Below are positions 49,941 through 59,611 of a DNA stretch of 64,000 nucleotides, piece after piece. The stretch is taken from contig NZ_JBGTYY010000008.1 of NCBI RefSeq assembly GCF_041807705.1, positions 1 to 64,000 on the forward strand. The letters are read 5' to 3'. The notes below the pieces were generated by a model. That model was not told the origin of the DNA. It saw nothing but the letters and a program-made list of their open reading frames with translations, and made no database searches. Source of the DNA: Mannheimia sp041807705 (GTDB lineage: Bacteria > Pseudomonadota > Gammaproteobacteria > Enterobacterales > Pasteurellaceae). Every line of letters starts with the position of its first letter. Within the stretch, counting starts at the first letter, position 1. The translations under genes and the position numbers were made by a program.

Positions 49941-51307
49941 TGTCAGAAATTATTTGGGACTTATCCCTGATTCAAAAATATAACCATTCCGGTCCTCGTT
50001 ATACTTCTTACCCAACAGCGTTAGAGTTTAACGAAAATTATACCAATGATGATTTTATCCGTGCTGCCGCTCGCTACCCTGAGCGTCCGCTTTCGCTTTA
50101 TGTGCATATTCCGTTTTGTCATAAACTGTGCTATTTCTGCGGCTGTAACAAAGTGATTACTCGCCATCGTCATAAAGTTGAAATCTATTTAGACTATTTA
50201 GAGCGTGAAATTAAAACTCGTGCCCCTTTATTTACGAACCGCTTGGTAACGCAAATTCACTGGGGGGGTGGTACACCAACCTATTTAGATGAAGATCAAT
50301 CTGCTCGTTTAATGCAAATGCTACGCACTAATTTTGAAATTAGTGAAGAGGCTGAAATCAGTATCGAGATGGATCCGCGTGAAATTGAACTCGATATGTT
50401 AGATCACCTAAAATCTATCGGTTTTAACCGCATTAGTATGGGGATTCAAGACTTCGACAAAGAAGTGCAACGTTTAGTAAACCGTGAGCAAGATGAAGAA
50501 TTTATTTTTGCATTAATGAAACGTGCAAAAGAGCTTGGTTTTGTTTCAACCAACGTGGATTTAATCTACGGCTTGCCAAAACAAAATGTCGAGAGCTTTA
50601 TGTACACACTGCAACGTGTAGTAGAGTTAAACCCAGATCGTATGAGTGTATTTAACTATGCACACTTGCCCAGTCGCTTTGCAGCACAAGTTAAAATTAA
50701 AGAAGAGCTACTGCCAGCACCCGAAACAAAGCTCACTATTTTACAAAAATCGATCGAATTCTTAGGCGAGAATGGCTATAAATTTATCGGTATGGATCAC
50801 TTTGCTAAACCTGATGATGAACTGGCTATTGCCCAAGAAAAAGGGATTTTACACCGTAACTTTCAAGGCTATACAACGCAAGAAGAGTGCGACTTATTAG
50901 GTATGGGCGTTTCGGCAATTAGCTTACTGGGCGATACTTATGCTCAAAACCGCAAAGAGTTACAACAATATTACGCAGATGTAGAAGCAAACGGCATTGC
51001 GTTACATAAAGGGATTGCCCTCACTCAAGATGATTGTATTCGCCGTGATGTGATTAAAGCCTTGATTTGTAACTTTAAACTTGATTTTGCAACCATTGAA
51101 AAGCAGTACGGCATTGATTTTAAAGCCTATTTTGCTGAAGATCTGGCTTTATTAGAGCCATTAGCAGAAGATGAATTATTAACGATTAACGATGATGGCA
51201 TCGTGGTGCTACCGCGTGGACGTTTGTTAATCCGTAATATTTGCTTATGTTTTGATGTCTATTCAAGACAATTAGCGAGAAGACAGCAGTTTTCCCGTAT
51301 TATTTAA
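49940..51307 (+). CDS. hemN: Oxygen-independent coproporphyrinogen III oxidase HemN
   Basis: The 455-residue radical-SAM enzyme decarboxylates coproporphyrinogen III in anaerobic haem synthesis. The Fe-S cluster motif is HIPFCHKLCYFCGC; also HWGGGTPTYL and DLIYGLPKQ. Length matches E. coli HemN (457). Coupled to the DUF2489 gene. Confidence 0.96.
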   Translation: MSEIIWDLSLIQKYNHSGPRYTSYPTALEFNENYTNDDFIRAAARYPERPLSLYVHIPFCHKLCYFCGCNKVITRHRHKVEIYLDYLEREIKTRAPLFTNRLVTQIHWGGGTPTYLDEDQSARLMQMLRTNFEISEEAEISIEMDPREIELDMLDHLKSIGFNRISMGIQDFDKEVQRLVNREQDEEFIFALMKRAKELGFVSTNVDLIYGLPKQNVESFMYTLQRVVELNPDRMSVFNYAHLPSRFAAQVKIKEELLPAPETKLTILQKSIEFLGENGYKFIGMDHFAKPDDELAIAQEKGILHRNFQGYTTQEECDLLGMGVSAISLLGDTYAQNRKELQQYYADVEANGIALHKGIALTQDDCIRRDVIKALICNFKLDFATIEKQYGIDFKAYFAEDLALLEPLAEDELLTINDDGIVVLPRGRLLIRNICLCFDVYSRQLARRQQFSRII

Positions 51308-51366
51308 TGATCAAGCGGTCGTTTTTTAAGAATTTTTTGCAAAACATTGAAGTGAAAATGTTGAGT

Positions 51367-51394
51367 GTAGGGGTAAATTGCAATTTGCCTCTGC
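51367..51394. repeat. Short degenerate REP-like hairpin
   Basis: GTAG is followed by GGGTAAATTGCAATTTGCCT, an imperfect hairpin with the same head as the other copies. It lies between hemN and lptD. Confidence 0.45.
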
Positions 51395-51457
51395 AAAAAT
51401 AAATGCAAAAAATTGCTTAAACTTAACCGCTTGTTCCCAATTCAGAAAGGAAAAATA

Positions 51458-53791
51458 ATGAAACAGCGTTATAGCTTACTTTCTCTTGCTGTGATGGCAG
51501 CTTGTTATAGCAATTATGCAGCCGCTGATCTCAAGCAGCAATGCTTACTTGGTGTACCTCATTTTCAAGGTGAAGTGGTTGAAGGTGATCAACTGAGAAT
51601 GCCGATTACGATTGAGGCGGATAGTGCAGTAATTAATCAGCCTCGTGATGCAACCTATACGGGTGATGTAACAGTTAAACAGGGCAATCGCTCGATCTGG
51701 GCGGATCAGGTGCGAGTTGAGCAAGATGGCGAAAATACCAGAATGGCATATTTGCAAGGCAACTTTAACTATCAAGATAATTTAATTCAAGCCACAGGTG
51801 CGGATGCCACGATTAATCTTCTTTCCAAAGATGCAAGCTTAACGAATGCGAATTATCAATTAGTCGGCAGACAAGGACGGGGTACTGCAGAGTCTGGGGA
51901 GTTTGGTAATAGCAAACGTACGCTTAAAAATGCAAGTTTCACTTCTTGTTTACCTGATGATAATTCGTGGCAAATCGAAGCGAATGAGATGATCCAACAT
52001 GTTGATGAAGAGTATGCTGAAATGTGGCACGCTCGTTTTAAAGTGTTGGGCGTACCTGTGTTCTATTCGCCTTACCTACAATTCCCGATTGGTGATCGTC
52101 GCCGTACAGGTCTGCTTATTCCAAGTTTTGAGCGTTCAAGCAAAAATGGTTGGACATATTCTCAGCCATTTTACTGGAATATCGCCCCGAATATGGACGT
52201 TACGATTACGCCAACCTATTACTCACGTCGTGGCTGGCAACTTAGCCCGGAGTTTCGTTATTTAACCAAAATTGGGCAAGGCTTAGTGGCAACCGAATAT
52301 ATGGCAAAAGATCGCTTGACTGAATATCAGCCAGAAAATGATGATCGTAAACGCTATTTGTTCCATTGGCGTCATGCAATGAGTTTTTTAACTGATTGGC
52401 GTTTCTCGATAGATTATACAAAAGTAAGCGATAGGCGTTATTTCTCTGATTTTGATTCTGACTACGGTAATAGTACAGATGGTTATGCAACGCAAAATTT
52501 TAGATTAGGCTACTATCAGCCAAATTATAATTTGTCGATTTCAGGTAAAAAATTTCAAACTTTCGATGAGCTGGATGTCGGACCTTACCGAGTACTTCCA
52601 CAAATTGACTTTAATTATTACAAAAACGACTTAATTAAAGGTGGTGATTTCAAATTTTTTGCCCAAGCGGCTCGTTTTGAAAATGACAGTAAACTAATGC
52701 CAAAAGCGTGGCGTTTCCACGCAGAACCTACGCTGAATTTCCCATTAGCAAACCGCTATGGTAGCTTAAATTTAGAAGCCAAGCTATACGCAACGCATTA
52801 TTTACAAAGCAAAGGCAGTGAGAGTACAGAAGAGATTAAGAAAAGTGTAAGCCGAGTATTTCCTCAAATTAAGTTAGATTTCAAAACCGTTTTAGAATCA
52901 GATAAACAGCTATTATCAGGCTTTAATCAGACGATTGAGCCGAGATTGCAATATATTTATCGTCCATACAAAAACCAAAGCGATATTGGGTCTAAACGCC
53001 AAAAAAGTGTCAGTTTAGGTTATGATTCGGCACTATTACAAAATGACTATTTCTCGTTATTTAATGATCGCCGCTATAGTGGTTTAGACCGAATTTCTTC
53101 AGCAAATTTAATTACAGCCGGTGGAACGACTCGCTTCTTTAATAATGAAACAGGTGAAGAGGTATTCAACTTTAGTTTAGGTCAAACCTATTATTTAAGC
53201 CCATCAAAAATTGATGATACTTCGGATAATAGCACGACCAAACGTTCTTCTTCGTGGGCGGCTGAATCTAACTGGAAATTCCATAAAAAATGGAATTGGC
53301 ACGGTAGTTATCAATATGACACTCGCTTAAATCAAACTTCTTTGGCGAATATGTCATTACAATATAAACCACAATCAGATAAATTGATTCAACTTAACTA
53401 TCGTTATGCAAGTAAAGATTATATCAATCAAAATTTAAATACGAATAGATATGGTCAATCTATTAAGCAAGTCGGTGGTGTATTAGGCTGGGAAGTAACT
53501 GATAAAGTATCAGTAATGACAAGCTATTATCACGATCTTGCCTTGAAAAAACCGGTTGAAGGACAGCTTTCGCTAAATTACAACACTTGTTGTTGGGCCG
53601 CGAATGTTTATGTGGCACGTCGCTTAGTTTCAACGCCGGTCGGCTCGCCTGATACGATTAATGATTTCTACTACGATAATAAATTCGGTATTAACTTTGA
53701 GCTACGCTTTGGTACAAGCTATAGCAATGGTGTATCGAGAATGTTAAAACGAGGGATTATCCCTTATACCGAGCCTTACGGTATTAACTAA
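51458..53791 (+). CDS. lptD: LPS-assembly protein LptD
   Basis: The 777-residue outer-membrane barrel, with LptE, inserts lipooligosaccharide. Start MKQRYSLLSLAVMAACYSNY (AAGGAAAAATA upstream). Signal peptide ends AAA; an N-terminal LptA-like domain (about 60-190) precedes the barrel. Cys in LKQQCLLG and the NTCCW pair near the C-terminus match the disulfide-forming cysteines of the family. Confidence 0.95.
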   Translation: MKQRYSLLSLAVMAACYSNYAAADLKQQCLLGVPHFQGEVVEGDQLRMPITIEADSAVINQPRDATYTGDVTVKQGNRSIWADQVRVEQDGENTRMAYLQGNFNYQDNLIQATGADATINLLSKDASLTNANYQLVGRQGRGTAESGEFGNSKRTLKNASFTSCLPDDNSWQIEANEMIQHVDEEYAEMWHARFKVLGVPVFYSPYLQFPIGDRRRTGLLIPSFERSSKNGWTYSQPFYWNIAPNMDVTITPTYYSRRGWQLSPEFRYLTKIGQGLVATEYMAKDRLTEYQPENDDRKRYLFHWRHAMSFLTDWRFSIDYTKVSDRRYFSDFDSDYGNSTDGYATQNFRLGYYQPNYNLSISGKKFQTFDELDVGPYRVLPQIDFNYYKNDLIKGGDFKFFAQAARFENDSKLMPKAWRFHAEPTLNFPLANRYGSLNLEAKLYATHYLQSKGSESTEEIKKSVSRVFPQIKLDFKTVLESDKQLLSGFNQTIEPRLQYIYRPYKNQSDIGSKRQKSVSLGYDSALLQNDYFSLFNDRRYSGLDRISSANLITAGGTTRFFNNETGEEVFNFSLGQTYYLSPSKIDDTSDNSTTKRSSSWAAESNWKFHKKWNWHGSYQYDTRLNQTSLANMSLQYKPQSDKLIQLNYRYASKDYINQNLNTNRYGQSIKQVGGVLGWEVTDKVSVMTSYYHDLALKKPVEGQLSLNYNTCCWAANVYVARRLVSTPVGSPDTINDFYYDNKFGINFELRFGTSYSNGVSRMLKRGIIPYTEPYGIN

Positions 53792-53793
53792 AC

Positions 53794-53823
53794 AAAAAGC
53801 GAGAATTTAGTTCTCGCTTTTTT
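53794..53823 (+). terminator. Rho-independent terminator of lptD
   Basis: AAAAAGCGAGAA pairs with TTCTCGCTTTTT around TTTAG. Confidence 0.92.
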
Positions 53824-53837
53824 ATGTTTAATAGACT

Positions 53838-53895
53838 ACAAGCGGTTAAATTTATTCAGGATTTTGCAAATGTGTCACCAAATTTAACCGCTTGT
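53838..53895. terminator. Inverted USS pair between lptD and ppc
   Basis: ACAAGCGGTTAAATTTAT at 53838 and inverted ATTTAACCGCTTGT ending 53895. A hairpin between convergent genes; probably terminates ppc on the minus strand. Confidence 0.65.
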
Positions 53896-53896
53896 A

Positions 53897-53921
53897 TAAC
53901 CTAACCTAACCTAACCTAACC
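53897..53921. repeat. Pentanucleotide tandem repeat (TAACC) x5
   Basis: Five perfect TAACC units overlap the ppc stop codon (TAG on the minus strand, 53916-53918). Because the tract begins at the stop, changes in copy number would not alter the protein. Confidence 0.9.
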
Positions 53922-56555
53922 TGTATTACGCATACCTGCCGCAATACCTGTGATGGTTATCATCAAGGCTTGTTCAAGTTCAGGATCGACATTTTCACCT
54001 TGATTACGAATACGGTGCAGTAGCTCCACTTGTAACAAATTCAATGGATCTGTGTACACATTACGCAGTGCGATGGATTCTGCAATCCAAGGTAAATCTG
54101 CCATTAATTGACCATCGTGGGCAAGGGCAAGAACAGTTTTGAGATCAGCTTGTAATTGAGTGCGTAATGCTTTGCCTAAACGATGTAATGTTGGCTCAAC
54201 TAAACGTTGGTCATAATATTCCGCTAACCACACGTCTGCTTTACTGAATACCATCTCAAGCATTCCAATACGAGTTGAGAAGAACGGCCATTCATTACAC
54301 ATCTCTTTTAACAGTTTTTCATCGCCATCATCAATGAGCTGCTGCAATGCTTGCCCTGCACCTAACCACGCAGGCAGCATTAAGCGGTTTTGCATCCAAG
54401 CAAAAATCCATGGAATAGCACGCAAACTTTCAACGCCACCTTTCGGATTGCGTTTTGCTGGGCGTGAACCAAGCGGTAAGCGAGACAGTTCTTGCTCGGG
54501 CGTTGCTGCTCGGAAATATGGTACAAAATCCGCTTCACCACGCACCATATCACGGTAAATTTGGCAGGAAATTTCCGAACCTTTAGCTAATACATCTCGC
54601 CATTCTTGTTTTGGCTCTGGTGGTGGGAAGATATTTGCTTCTAAAATCGCACTGGCGTAAAGTTCTAAACTTTCCACCGCAACGGCAGGTAAGCCTAATT
54701 TGAATCGGATCATTTCGCCTTGCTCGGTAACTCGTAAACCATTTTTTAGTGAGCGAGGAGGCTGAGAGAGCAGAGCTGCATGAGCCGGAGCACCACCACG
54801 TCCGATAGTGCCTCCACGCCCGTGAAATAGGGTAAGCTCAATATTATATTTTTCACATAAATTAACTAATGCTTCTTGCGCTCGATATTGTGCCCAACCA
54901 GCGGCTAACATTCCTGCGTCTTTGGCGGAATCGGAATAGCCGATCATAATCATCTGATAATTATTGATAATACCACGATACCAGCCGATATTAAACAAAT
55001 CAGTCATCACTTTTTCACTGTGATCTAAATCGCCCAGTGTTTCAAAGAGTGGGGCAACAGGAATAGTAAATTTGCATCCTGCTTCTTTTAATAAAAGATG
55101 AACGGCTAACACGTCAGAGGCTTCACGAGCCATTGAAATTACATAGGCAGAAATTACTCCTTGAGGCTGTTCAGCCACGATTTTACAAGTGTCTAATACC
55201 TCTTTGGTTTCTGCACTTGGTGTCCAGTTATTTGGAATTAGTGGGCGACGAGAGGTAAGCTCACGCACTAAGAAGGCTTGTTTATCATCTTCTGTCCAAT
55301 GCGAGTAGTCGCCTAAGCCGATATAGCGAGTGATTTCTGCAATCGCTGTTTCGTGGCGGGTACTTTCTTGGCGAATATCTAAACGAGATAAGCCTAACCC
55401 AAAACAACTTACACGGCGTAAACAATCTAGCAACGCACCGTTTGCAATGATTCGCATACCACAGGCTTGTAAGGATTCATAGCAGTCGAATAAAGGCTGC
55501 CAAAGCTGCTTATCTGAGATTAAGATCTCTTTTTCATCAATAGTAGAAATGCGATCTTCTAACAGTTCAGCATAGTAAATTTCAGTATTCGTTAATTTTT
55601 GGCGTAGTCCTTTTAACACCACTCGATAAGGCTCTAAATGATCGCCATATTTTGCACGAAAGGCAGGCGTACATTGTGTAACAGATAACTCTTCGGTTAA
55701 TTGTTTAATATCTTCTAAGAATAACCCTGCTGCTTTCCAGCGGTTCATTCTTAATACTCGGCGAGTAGTTTCTGCGGTTACAAATGGATTACCATCACGG
55801 TCGCCTCCCATCCAAGAAGAGAAGCGAACAGGTGCAAGACTAACAGAATATTGCACCCCAAAATGTTTCTCTAAATAGAAATTCAGTTGGCGGCAGAACT
55901 CAGGCACAGCAGTCCATAAACTATTTTCAATCACTGCCATACCGCCCTTAGCTTCATCAACAGGGGTTGGGCGTTGTGTTCTAATTTCATTGGTATGCCA
56001 AGCTAACGCAATCAACTGCATTAAACGGCGTTTGATTTTATAACTTTCTGTTTCGGTTAAGTCATCGTGTTCTAATAGGTCTAAACATTTATTGATTTCA
56101 ACGTGTTTATGCCCAAGTGAACGGCGAGTTACTTCTGTTGGGTGAGCTGTTAGTACCAAATCAATCATTAAGGCTTCCACAGTTTTAATCACTTTTTCAA
56201 CAGGAATATTTTGTGATTTCAAACGAAGAAAAAGTGAATCTAATGAACGGTTACTTAATAATGTATTGGTATGATGGCGTGAAACCGTTTGATGTTGTTC
56301 GGCAATATTTGTTAAGTTTAAAAAATGGCTAAAAGCACGAGCAACAGGCAGAACATCATCATTAGAAATATTGGCTAATTTGTCTAATAATTGCTCACGG
56401 GCAGTTTCATCGCCAGAGCGAGAGTCTCTGGATAACACACGAATACTCTCAATTAAATCAAGAATATAATCGCCTTGAGCATCACGGATAGTTTGACCTA
56501 AGAAGTCGCCTAGCATTTGAATATTAGTATGTATGCTGGAATATTGTTGGTTCAT
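53916..56555 (-). CDS. ppc: Phosphoenolpyruvate carboxylase
   Basis: The 879-residue enzyme makes oxaloacetate from PEP and bicarbonate. Motifs: LVLTAHPTEVTRRS (catalytic His), SSWMGGDRDGNP, FHGRGGTIGRGGAP and the C-terminal GMRNTG, where the terminal Gly is essential. In Pasteurellaceae it feeds the fumarate/succinate branch. Confidence 0.97.
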   Translation of the reverse strand: MNQQYSSIHTNIQMLGDFLGQTIRDAQGDYILDLIESIRVLSRDSRSGDETAREQLLDKLANISNDDVLPVARAFSHFLNLTNIAEQHQTVSRHHTNTLLSNRSLDSLFLRLKSQNIPVEKVIKTVEALMIDLVLTAHPTEVTRRSLGHKHVEINKCLDLLEHDDLTETESYKIKRRLMQLIALAWHTNEIRTQRPTPVDEAKGGMAVIENSLWTAVPEFCRQLNFYLEKHFGVQYSVSLAPVRFSSWMGGDRDGNPFVTAETTRRVLRMNRWKAAGLFLEDIKQLTEELSVTQCTPAFRAKYGDHLEPYRVVLKGLRQKLTNTEIYYAELLEDRISTIDEKEILISDKQLWQPLFDCYESLQACGMRIIANGALLDCLRRVSCFGLGLSRLDIRQESTRHETAIAEITRYIGLGDYSHWTEDDKQAFLVRELTSRRPLIPNNWTPSAETKEVLDTCKIVAEQPQGVISAYVISMAREASDVLAVHLLLKEAGCKFTIPVAPLFETLGDLDHSEKVMTDLFNIGWYRGIINNYQMIMIGYSDSAKDAGMLAAGWAQYRAQEALVNLCEKYNIELTLFHGRGGTIGRGGAPAHAALLSQPPRSLKNGLRVTEQGEMIRFKLGLPAVAVESLELYASAILEANIFPPPEPKQEWRDVLAKGSEISCQIYRDMVRGEADFVPYFRAATPEQELSRLPLGSRPAKRNPKGGVESLRAIPWIFAWMQNRLMLPAWLGAGQALQQLIDDGDEKLLKEMCNEWPFFSTRIGMLEMVFSKADVWLAEYYDQRLVEPTLHRLGKALRTQLQADLKTVLALAHDGQLMADLPWIAESIALRNVYTDPLNLLQVELLHRIRNQGENVDPELEQALMITITGIAAGMRNTG

Positions 56556-56725
56556 AAAAAATTCCTATGATAAAGATAAATTTAATTAGGGGTAATATGC
56601 CTAAAATAATAGGAAATAGCAAATAGATTTAATTAAAAAGTTGAATTAAATAATAAAAAAACAAAAAATGATTGTCTAATCTACCAGTAGCGGCTAAACG
56701 CCTTTTATCACAAGAGAGGAATCTG

Positions 56726-57136
56726 ATGAAAATGATGAAATCATTTTATACTTTTAGCTTAGCATTATTGGTTGGCGGAGTAACTTTACCTGCTGCCGTT
56801 TCGGCTAATCAACGTTACCAAACTACTGAACAAGGATTGCAATATAAAGTTATTAAAGCAAGTAACGGCAAAAAGCCAACTATCAACGATGAAGTGGAGA
56901 TCCGCTTTAAGTCCTATAACGAGAAAGGCGAATTATTTGAAGGCACATTAAATAATGTACCTGTGATTTTACCTGTGAGAGATATGTTCTCAGGGCTTCA
57001 ACAAAGTTTGATGATGATGCCTGTAGGCTCAGTTTATGAGTTTAATATTCCTAAGCATTTAGGTTACCAAGAAGAAGGTAGTCATTCTAAAAAGCCTGTG
57101 TTATATCGCATAGAATTATTAAGAATTAATCCTTAA
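56726..57136 (+). CDS. Short FKBP-like periplasmic protein
   Basis: The 136-residue protein starts MKMMKSFYTFSLALLVGGVT (AGAGAGGAAT upstream) with a signal peptide ending VSA. One FKBP-type domain: GLQYKVIKASNGKKPTINDEVEIRF, VILPVRDMFSGLQQSLMMMP, FNIPKHLGYQEEG and a final LYRIELLRINP strand. It lacks the FkpA dimerisation domain. Active-site positions differ from FKBP12 (FD is FE, the central Trp is Leu), so isomerase activity is doubtful; chaperone function is possible. Confidence 0.8.
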   Translation: MKMMKSFYTFSLALLVGGVTLPAAVSANQRYQTTEQGLQYKVIKASNGKKPTINDEVEIRFKSYNEKGELFEGTLNNVPVILPVRDMFSGLQQSLMMMPVGSVYEFNIPKHLGYQEEGSHSKKPVLYRIELLRINP

Positions 57137-57221
57137 TATTACGCAAGCGGTAAAATTTGACAAAAATTTTGCAAGTTGTAAAAAATTAGCGAAATATGAC
57201 CGTTTACTACATATCACAAGC

Positions 57222-57251
57222 ACAAAAAAGCGGGAGTTTCTCCCGCTTTTG
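57222..57251. terminator. Bidirectional terminator between the FKBP-like gene and tkt
   Basis: ACAAAAAAGCGGGAG pairs with CTCCCGCTTTTGT around TTT, with A/T runs on both sides; it lies between convergent genes. Confidence 0.88.
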
Positions 57252-57264
57252 TACTATATAAGTA

Positions 57265-59271
57265 TTATAAAATCTCTTTCGCTTTTGCAACTACGTTTTC
57301 AACGGTGAAACCGAAGAGTTTGAATAATTGGTCAGCAGGAGCTGATTCACCAAAGCTATTCATACCTACAATTCGACCTTCAAAGCCAACGTATTTATAC
57401 CAGAAGTCTGCAATTTGTGCTTCGATGGCAACACGTTTTGTGACTGAACGTGGTAACACAGATTCACGGTATGCTTCATCTTGTTTATCAAACACATTGG
57501 TGCTTGGCATTGAAACAACACGCACTTTCACACCTTCGCTATCTAATACATCTGCGGCTTTCATTGCTAAATCAACTTCAGAACCTGTTGCGATTAAGAT
57601 TAAATCTGGGCAAGTGCCTTTTTCACAGCAATCACGCAAGATGTAACCACCACGAGCTACATTCGCTAATTGTTCAGCTGTACGCTCTTGTTGTGCAAGG
57701 TTTTGACGAGTGAAGATCAACGCTGAAGGGCCATCTTTACGCTCAACCGCCGCTTTCCACGCTACTGCAGATTCTACTTGATCTGCCGGTCTCCACGTTT
57801 CTAAGTTTGGAATTAGGCGTAATGAAGCTGTTTGTTCTACTGGCTGGTGAGTTGGACCATCTTCGCCTAAACCGATTGAATCGTGCGTGTAAACGAATAA
57901 TACACGTTGTTTCATTAATGCTGCCATACGCACTGCATTGTGAGCGTATTCATAGAACATTAAGAATGTTGCACCGTAAGGAATGAAACCGCCGTGTAGG
58001 GCAATACCATTCATAATGGCGGACATACCAAACTCACGCACCCCGTAATTGATATAGTTACCATCTACATTGTGATCAGCACGGATTGGTTTTGATCCAG
58101 ACCATAAGGTTAAGTTAGAGCTTGCAAGGTCTGCAGAACCGCCTAAGAACTCAGGTAATGTTGGTGCATAGGCTTCAATTGCATTTTGAGATGCTTTACG
58201 GCTTGCAATATTTGCAGGGGTTGCTTGTAATTTCTCAATAAATGCTTTGCTTTCTGTTTCCCAGTTTGCTGGTAATTCGCCTGCATAGCGACGTTTAAAT
58301 TCTGCAGCTAATACTGGATATGCAGATTCATAAGCTGCAAATTTTGCATTCCAATCTTTCTCTGCTAGTGTACCTTTTGCTTTTGCATCCCAATCTGAAT
58401 AAATTTCCTCAGGAATTTCAAATGGAGCGTGTTCCCAACCTAAGAACTCACGAGAAGCTGCAATTTCCACATCGCCTAATGGTGCACCGTGGGAATCGTG
58501 CGAAGCTGATTTATTTGGCGAGCCATAACCGATAATTGTCTTACAGATGATAAGGGTAGGGCGTTCAGTTTCAGCTTGTGCATTTTCAATCGCAAATTTG
58601 ATTTGCTCTGCATCGTGACCATCAACATTGCGGATTACTTGCCAACCGTATGATTCAAAGCGTTGTGCTGTATCATCAGTAAACCAACCATCAACGTGGC
58701 CATCAATCGAAATATTGTTGTCATCATAGAATGCAATTAATTTACCTAAACCTAATGTACCCGCAAGCGAGCAAGCCTCGTGAGAAATACCCTCCATTAA
58801 GCAACCATCACCTAAGAATGCGTAGGTATAGTGATCAACAATGTTATGACCTTCACGGTTAAATTGTGCAGCAAGGGTTTTTTCTGCAATTGCCATACCA
58901 ACAGCGTTAGTAATACCTTGACCTAAAGGACCTGTTGTAGTCTCAACACCCGGTGCATAACCATATTCTGGGTGTCCTGGTGTTTTAGAGTGTAATTGAC
59001 GGAATTGTTTTAAATCTTCGATAGAAAGATCATAGCCTGTTAAATGTAACAAGCTATAAATTAACATTGAGCCGTGTCCATTTGATAGAACAAAGCGGTC
59101 ACGATCAGCCCATTTAGGGTTATTTGGGTTGTGCTTTAAAAAATCACGCCATAAAACTTCTGCAATATCAGCCATACCCATAGGGGCTCCCGGGTGACCT
59201 GAATTTGCTTTTTGCACAGCATCCATACTTAAAAAACGAATTGCATTTGCTAGCACTTTACGTTCTGCCAT
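57265..59271 (-). CDS. tkt: Transketolase
   Basis: The 668-residue thiamine-diphosphate enzyme of the pentose phosphate pathway has the cofactor motif GDGCLMEGISHEA...DDNN, substrate residues in NSGHPGAPMGMADIAEVLW and THDSIGLGEDGPTHQPVEQ. The N-terminus MAERKVLANAIRFLSMDAVQ follows AGGAG. An upstream CRP-type site lies 98 bases before the start. Confidence 0.97.
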   Translation of the reverse strand: MAERKVLANAIRFLSMDAVQKANSGHPGAPMGMADIAEVLWRDFLKHNPNNPKWADRDRFVLSNGHGSMLIYSLLHLTGYDLSIEDLKQFRQLHSKTPGHPEYGYAPGVETTTGPLGQGITNAVGMAIAEKTLAAQFNREGHNIVDHYTYAFLGDGCLMEGISHEACSLAGTLGLGKLIAFYDDNNISIDGHVDGWFTDDTAQRFESYGWQVIRNVDGHDAEQIKFAIENAQAETERPTLIICKTIIGYGSPNKSASHDSHGAPLGDVEIAASREFLGWEHAPFEIPEEIYSDWDAKAKGTLAEKDWNAKFAAYESAYPVLAAEFKRRYAGELPANWETESKAFIEKLQATPANIASRKASQNAIEAYAPTLPEFLGGSADLASSNLTLWSGSKPIRADHNVDGNYINYGVREFGMSAIMNGIALHGGFIPYGATFLMFYEYAHNAVRMAALMKQRVLFVYTHDSIGLGEDGPTHQPVEQTASLRLIPNLETWRPADQVESAVAWKAAVERKDGPSALIFTRQNLAQQERTAEQLANVARGGYILRDCCEKGTCPDLILIATGSEVDLAMKAADVLDSEGVKVRVVSMPSTNVFDKQDEAYRESVLPRSVTKRVAIEAQIADFWYKYVGFEGRIVGMNSFGESAPADQLFKLFGFTVENVVAKAKEIL

Positions 59272-59368
59272 TGTGTTTACTCCTAGTCGAAGAATGTTAT
59301 ATAAAGAAAGGGATAGAATCCGATTTTACACTATTTTTTTATAAAGTCTCAAAAAACTAAATGAAAAG

Positions 59369-59384
59369 TGTGATCTAGCTCACA
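59369..59384. promoter_or_regulatory. CRP binding site between tkt and rpmE
   Basis: TGTGATCTAGCTCACA has both consensus half-sites. It lies 98 bases upstream of the tkt start and 228 bases upstream of rpmE; tkt is the more likely target. Confidence 0.65.
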
Positions 59385-59500
59385 AATCTATAGAGATTTA
59401 CCTGCATTACGCTCAATATTGTTTTTGTTAAATAGTTTATAAAATAGCAATCATTAATAGTTGATCTTGGCAGGAAATTTATCTAAAATACGCACTCTTT

Positions 59501-59611
59501 TTGGCGTTGAGTTATGCTCAACATTTTATTAATCACATATGGTACTTGTTCGGTACAGCCCCAGAAGGAAGGCTCGGCAAGTGGCGATATGGTCTCGTTA
59601 GAGGTTCTCCA
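59501..59611 (+). promoter_or_regulatory. Possible structured leader of rpmE (L31 autoregulation)
   Basis: The 110 bases before rpmE contain a GTTGAG/CTCAAC hairpin (59506-59522) and GC-richer segments (CCCAGAAGGAAGGCTCGGCAAG) unlike the AT-rich surroundings. Leaders that bind L31 are known in gammaproteobacteria; I infer but cannot fold it here. The open frame across it (from TTG 59501) is not credible as coding. Confidence 0.4.

Noticed and set aside
53897..53921. TAACC tandem repeat as a phase-variation switch for ppc
   Set aside because: The tract begins at the stop codon, so copy-number changes do not affect the reading frame; no promoter depends on it.
59501..59611. N-terminal extension of L31 from TTG 59501
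   Set aside because: L31 proteins start at MKxGIHP; the upstream stretch looks like a structured leader.
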